From Sulfitobacter alexandrii (lineage in GTDB: Bacteria; Pseudomonadota; Alphaproteobacteria; Rhodobacterales; Rhodobacteraceae): a DNA stretch of 64,000 nucleotides. Positions within the stretch are counted from its first letter, which is position 1. Each line of letters begins with the position of its first letter. The notes under the pieces were generated by a model. The model did not search any database and was not told the DNA's origin. It saw nothing but the letters and a program-made list of their open reading frames with translations. The stretch is from NCBI RefSeq assembly GCF_001886735.1, contig NZ_CP018076.1, forward strand, positions 2,666,001 to 2,730,000, read 5' to 3'. The position numbers and the translations under genes are program-made. This document shows positions 62,068 through 64,000 of this stretch, one piece after another.

Positions 62068-63612
62068 TCAATGGCGTAGCCCATGCACGTCCTCCCCCAT
62101 CTCGTCGTTCACCGCGTCCCGAGGCGCTTCTGCGCCTCCAGCGCGAGCGACAGGCTGTCCTTCAGCTTCGACGGGGCCTGCGTGGTGTCGGGGCCATCCT
62201 GCATCCAGCCGTTCAAGGCTTCGACCAATGAGAGCTGCGACCTGAGCAACGCGATCATGGAGCCGCGCAACCCATCCAGTTCCGTCCGCCTGTCCTGTCC
62301 GGAGGCGGCCAATTCCCGCGCGGATGCCTTCGAGGCTTCCGTCAACTGCTCGACGTAGCCCAGCAATTCGCGTTCGAGCGGCGTCAGACCATCCATCGCT
62401 CACTCCTTCGGGATCATGAGGCAGTCCACGGGTTCCCCCGCCAGCGAACAGCGGGCCAGCACCGCCCGGCCGCTGCGCGGGATCAGATAGGTCGCCTCCG
62501 GCCGCTCGATCACCCGGAGCCCCATCGTGTTCAGGTTGGGCATCAGCCAGGTCATCACCGTCCAGGTCGAGACCCCGGCGCTGATCATCAGGCAGCAGGC
62601 CACCAGCATCGGCCACATCAGGGCCTTCCATTCCGGCCGCGCTGCGTTCGCGCTCTGCCTCATGAGGTGCTTCCTCACGCGCAGCAGGTAGCCTTCCGTA
62701 TCGGTCTTGATTGTAGCCAGCGCGTTTTCGGCAATGGTCTTCAAATCGGTCCTGAAGCTCTGCAACTGTGCGTCGATCGAGGCGGCGTTCTCTGCCCTGA
62801 TCCGCTCCATGTCTGCGTTCAGCTTTTCGCTCAGCCGTTGCTTCGGCTCTCCAGTCTTCATGGAAAATCTCTCCTCTCAGGCGAAACCGTTCTTCGGTCT
62901 CGGGGTCTTTGACGGTCAGGTAATTCTTGCCCGCGCGGGGCACTTCGAAACCCGCATCGGTCAGCGCAGCGATCATTCCGGCACGGTCCTCGATCAGCCC
63001 CATGGAAATCTGGTCGCCGATCCAGGCATGGAGCCCGTCGCGCCCGGCGGCGCGGTCGGGCGCTTCGGACACCGGCTTGACCTCGGCCGCGCGTTCCACA
63101 TCCATGGGATCGGCCCAGTCGTGGGTCTTGTTCATCAGGTCGCGCAGGCTGTCGAAGGCGCGTTCGTAGCCGGGGGGCGCGATGTTGAGGCTGCGTCCGC
63201 TGTGCAGCTCCATGCGCGGCGTGCAGAAATGCAGCTCGACGCGATCCTCGTGGGTGTGGCGCACCCAGAGGCAGGCGTAGCGGTCGGCGTCGAGGCCGGC
63301 GAAGGCGATCTCCTCGAAACGGTCGATCACCTCCTGCTGCTGGTCTTCGGTCGGGGCGTCCTCGCGGGCGAAGCTGACGACACCGGCGCGATAGGTCCAT
63401 TTGTGCGGGCAAGCGTCGATCAGGTCGATCATGCCCTGAGGATCGCCGCGCAGGACCTCCGGCAGCGGTTCGCGGATCACGGTCATGGGCTGGCCGGATG
63501 CATCGCGGATCAAGTCGCGGTTGTCGTCATAGGCCAGCACGGTGCGGGCGGTCAGGTATTCGACAGGCCCCGCGCCGCCGCCCTTGCCGTTGGGGAAAAA
63601 CTTGATCAGCAT
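62068..63612 (-). CDS. mobA: MobA/MbeA-type conjugative relaxase
   Basis: This 514-residue protein starts MLIKFFPNGKGGGAGPVEYL. The relaxase histidine motif is in LWVRHTHEDRVELHFCTP (H119, H121, H128), with a candidate nucleophile at Y20 or the Y72/Y112 region. It would nick at oriT and lead the strand into the recipient. The C-terminal third is low-complexity and overlaps two other genes in a different frame. The start at 63612 overlaps the mobC stop by seven bases; upstream in-frame sequence is antisense-like and rejected. Confidence 0.88.
   Translation of the reverse strand: MLIKFFPNGKGGGAGPVEYLTARTVLAYDDNRDLIRDASGQPMTVIREPLPEVLRGDPQGMIDLIDACPHKWTYRAGVVSFAREDAPTEDQQQEVIDRFEEIAFAGLDADRYACLWVRHTHEDRVELHFCTPRMELHSGRSLNIAPPGYERAFDSLRDLMNKTHDWADPMDVERAAEVKPVSEAPDRAAGRDGLHAWIGDQISMGLIEDRAGMIAALTDAGFEVPRAGKNYLTVKDPETEERFRLRGEIFHEDWRAEATAERKAERRHGADQGRERRLDRRTVAELQDRFEDHCRKRAGYNQDRYGRLPAAREEAPHEAERERSAAGMEGPDVADAGGLLPDDQRRGLDLDGDDLADAQPEHDGAPGDRAAGGDLSDPAQRPGGAGPLFAGGGTRGLPHDPEGVSDGWSDAARTRIAGLRRAVDGSLEGIRAGIGRLRTGQADGTGWVARLHDRVAQVAALIGRSLERLDAGWPRHHAGPVEAEGQPVARAGGAEAPRDAVNDEMGEDVHGLRH
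62109..62396 (-). CDS. Small mobilization protein nested in the relaxase gene, MbeD-like
   Basis: This 95-residue, helical, probably coiled-coil protein starts MDGLTPLERELLGYVEQLTE, resembling the start of MbeD/MobD. It lies wholly inside the relaxase gene in another frame. A strong Shine-Dalgarno (AAGGAG) lies six to seven bases before its ATG and overlaps the stop region of the preceding nested gene. Its position in the gene order matches mbeD of ColE1. In ColE1-type plasmids such proteins help mobilization or entry exclusion. Confidence 0.68.
   Translation of the reverse strand: MDGLTPLERELLGYVEQLTEASKASARELAASGQDRRTELDGLRGSMIALLRSQLSLVEALNGWMQDGPDTTQAPSKLKDSLSLALEAQKRLGTR
62400..62861 (-). 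CDS. Membrane mobilization-type protein nested in the relaxase gene, MbeB-like position
   Basis: The 153-residue protein has an N-terminal coiled-coil-like part (RLSEKLNADMERIRAENAAS), a transmembrane pair around WKALMWPMLVACCLMISAG and STWTVMTWLM, and a short extracytoplasmic tail. It lies completely within the relaxase gene in a different frame. GAGAGGAGAG precedes the ATG, a strong ribosome binding site. The position corresponds to mbeB in ColE1-like mob regions; the membrane segment is a difference, so homology is not certain. Confidence 0.68.
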   Translation of the reverse strand: MKTGEPKQRLSEKLNADMERIRAENAASIDAQLQSFRTDLKTIAENALATIKTDTEGYLLRVRKHLMRQSANAARPEWKALMWPMLVACCLMISAGVSTWTVMTWLMPNLNTMGLRVIERPEATYLIPRSGRAVLARCSLAGEPVDCLMIPKE

Positions 63613-64000
63613 CCGGGCGGCCTCCGGTGCTGGGCGATGATCTCCGCCAACCGCCGCTCGATGCCGACCAGCGCCGCCGCCACGCGCAGGGCCTCGATCT
63701 CGCTGGCCCGGCCCGCGCGGGTCGCCGTGTTGAGCCACCGCGCGATCTGGTTGAGGTTCCCGCCATAGCGGGACACAGCCAGCACGAGTGCGGGATCGAC
63801 ACGGGGCGCAGGCTTGCGCCGCTTCGGAGCCGCACCCGTGGCGAGCTGCCGAAGCATGGCGGACATGGACAGTCCGCGATCCGCAGCCGCCTGCCGGATC
63901 AGCGCCTTTTCCTCGGAGGAGCAGTAGAAGAACACGGCTTCCTGCTTCTCCGAGGGGATCGCGCCCCGCGCGGTCCGGTTGGGGTTCGAAGGGGAGGCTT
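63606..64000 (-). CDS. mobC: MobC-type mobilization accessory protein (5' end beyond window)
   Basis: This is a relaxosome protein that helps melt oriT. The visible part includes FFYCSSEEKALIRQAAADRG and LSMSAMLRQLA (ribbon-helix-helix-like), then the typical MobC segment YGGNLNQIARWLNT and a C-terminal helix. The frame is open to the window edge (preceding residues read RGAIPSEKQEAV), so the true start lies outside. It overlaps the relaxase start by seven bases. Confidence 0.86.
   Translation of the reverse strand, partial: ASPSNPNRTARGAIPSEKQEAVFFYCSSEEKALIRQAAADRGLSMSAMLRQLATGAAPKRRKPAPRVDPALVLAVSRYGGNLNQIARWLNTATRAGRASEIEALRVAAALVGIERRLAEIIAQHRRPPGC

Noticed and set aside
61837..62084. 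78-80 codon frames on both strands of the heptamer tract as genes
   Set aside because: They are open only because a seven-base repeat lacks stop codons in all frames; there is no clear ribosome binding site.
1..64000. rRNA or tRNA genes
   Set aside because: I saw no convincing cloverleaf or rRNA signature sequence on either strand by reading; a covariance-model scan would be decisive.

Overview
The window looks like a chromosome segment of a marine alphaproteobacterium of the Rhodobacteraceae (Roseobacter group). The evidence is high G+C, the ruvC-ruvA pair, the priA / TalC-type transaldolase / DUF484 / xerC neighbourhood, a DUF1127 gene, TRAP and branched-chain-type ABC uptake systems, and an ECF sigma / RskA-like anti-sigma pair. 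I cannot name genus or species from the sequence alone.

Positions 1-39.4 kb are compact, G+C-rich backbone. In order they hold: Holliday-junction genes (ruvA partial, ruvC); a DUF1127 gene; prmA; MATE and MFS transporters; priA; transaldolase; DUF484-xerC; meaB; hrpB; a three-gene operon with an M19-dipeptidase-like protein, a 547-aa protein of unknown function and a probably frameshifted gene; DoxX; the sigma/anti-sigma pair; a FAD oxidoreductase with a uronate-dehydrogenase-like reductase; a phosphorelay cluster (response regulator, Hpt protein, CheY-like regulator, PAS kinase, CHASE/PAS hybrid kinase); a split AAA-ATPase/TPR locus; DUF3307; an ABC-exporter-like protein with a degenerate ATPase domain fused to a cyclic-nucleotide-binding domain; and a TRAP transporter beside an M24 metallopeptidase.

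At about 39.5 kb the composition turns abruptly AT-richer and an accessory region begins. From 39.6 to 46.2 kb it carries defence- and toxin-antitoxin-like genes: a VapB-like antitoxin, a 272-aa protein coupled to a PIN nuclease, a large one-protein restriction-modification enzyme, an HTH antitoxin-like gene, a 50-aa conserved-looking protein, and a dense run of inverted repeats at 45.6-45.8 kb. An IS110-type transposase follows at 46.4-47.4 kb. From 47.7 to 59.1 kb lies a catabolic cluster: a complete branched-chain-amino-acid-type ABC importer and a DAO-family oxidase on the minus strand, with their own Lrp-type regulator, and divergently a threonine-aldolase-like lyase, an SMP-30 lactonase, a uronate-dehydrogenase-like reductase and a semialdehyde dehydrogenase. 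This looks like one regulon for importing and degrading a modified amino acid or amino-sugar acid; the substrate is unknown.

The right end (60.3-64 kb) is the edge of a conjugative or mobilizable element. It holds a VirB6/TrbL-like channel protein, a small exported protein, a tract of seven-base repeats, and a mob region arranged like ColE1: mobC, then a relaxase gene with two smaller mob-type genes nested in another frame inside it. The most interesting items are the degenerate-NBD/cNMP-binding ABC protein, the nested mob genes, the unknown catabolic regulon, the inverted-repeat cluster, and the heptamer repeat tract.
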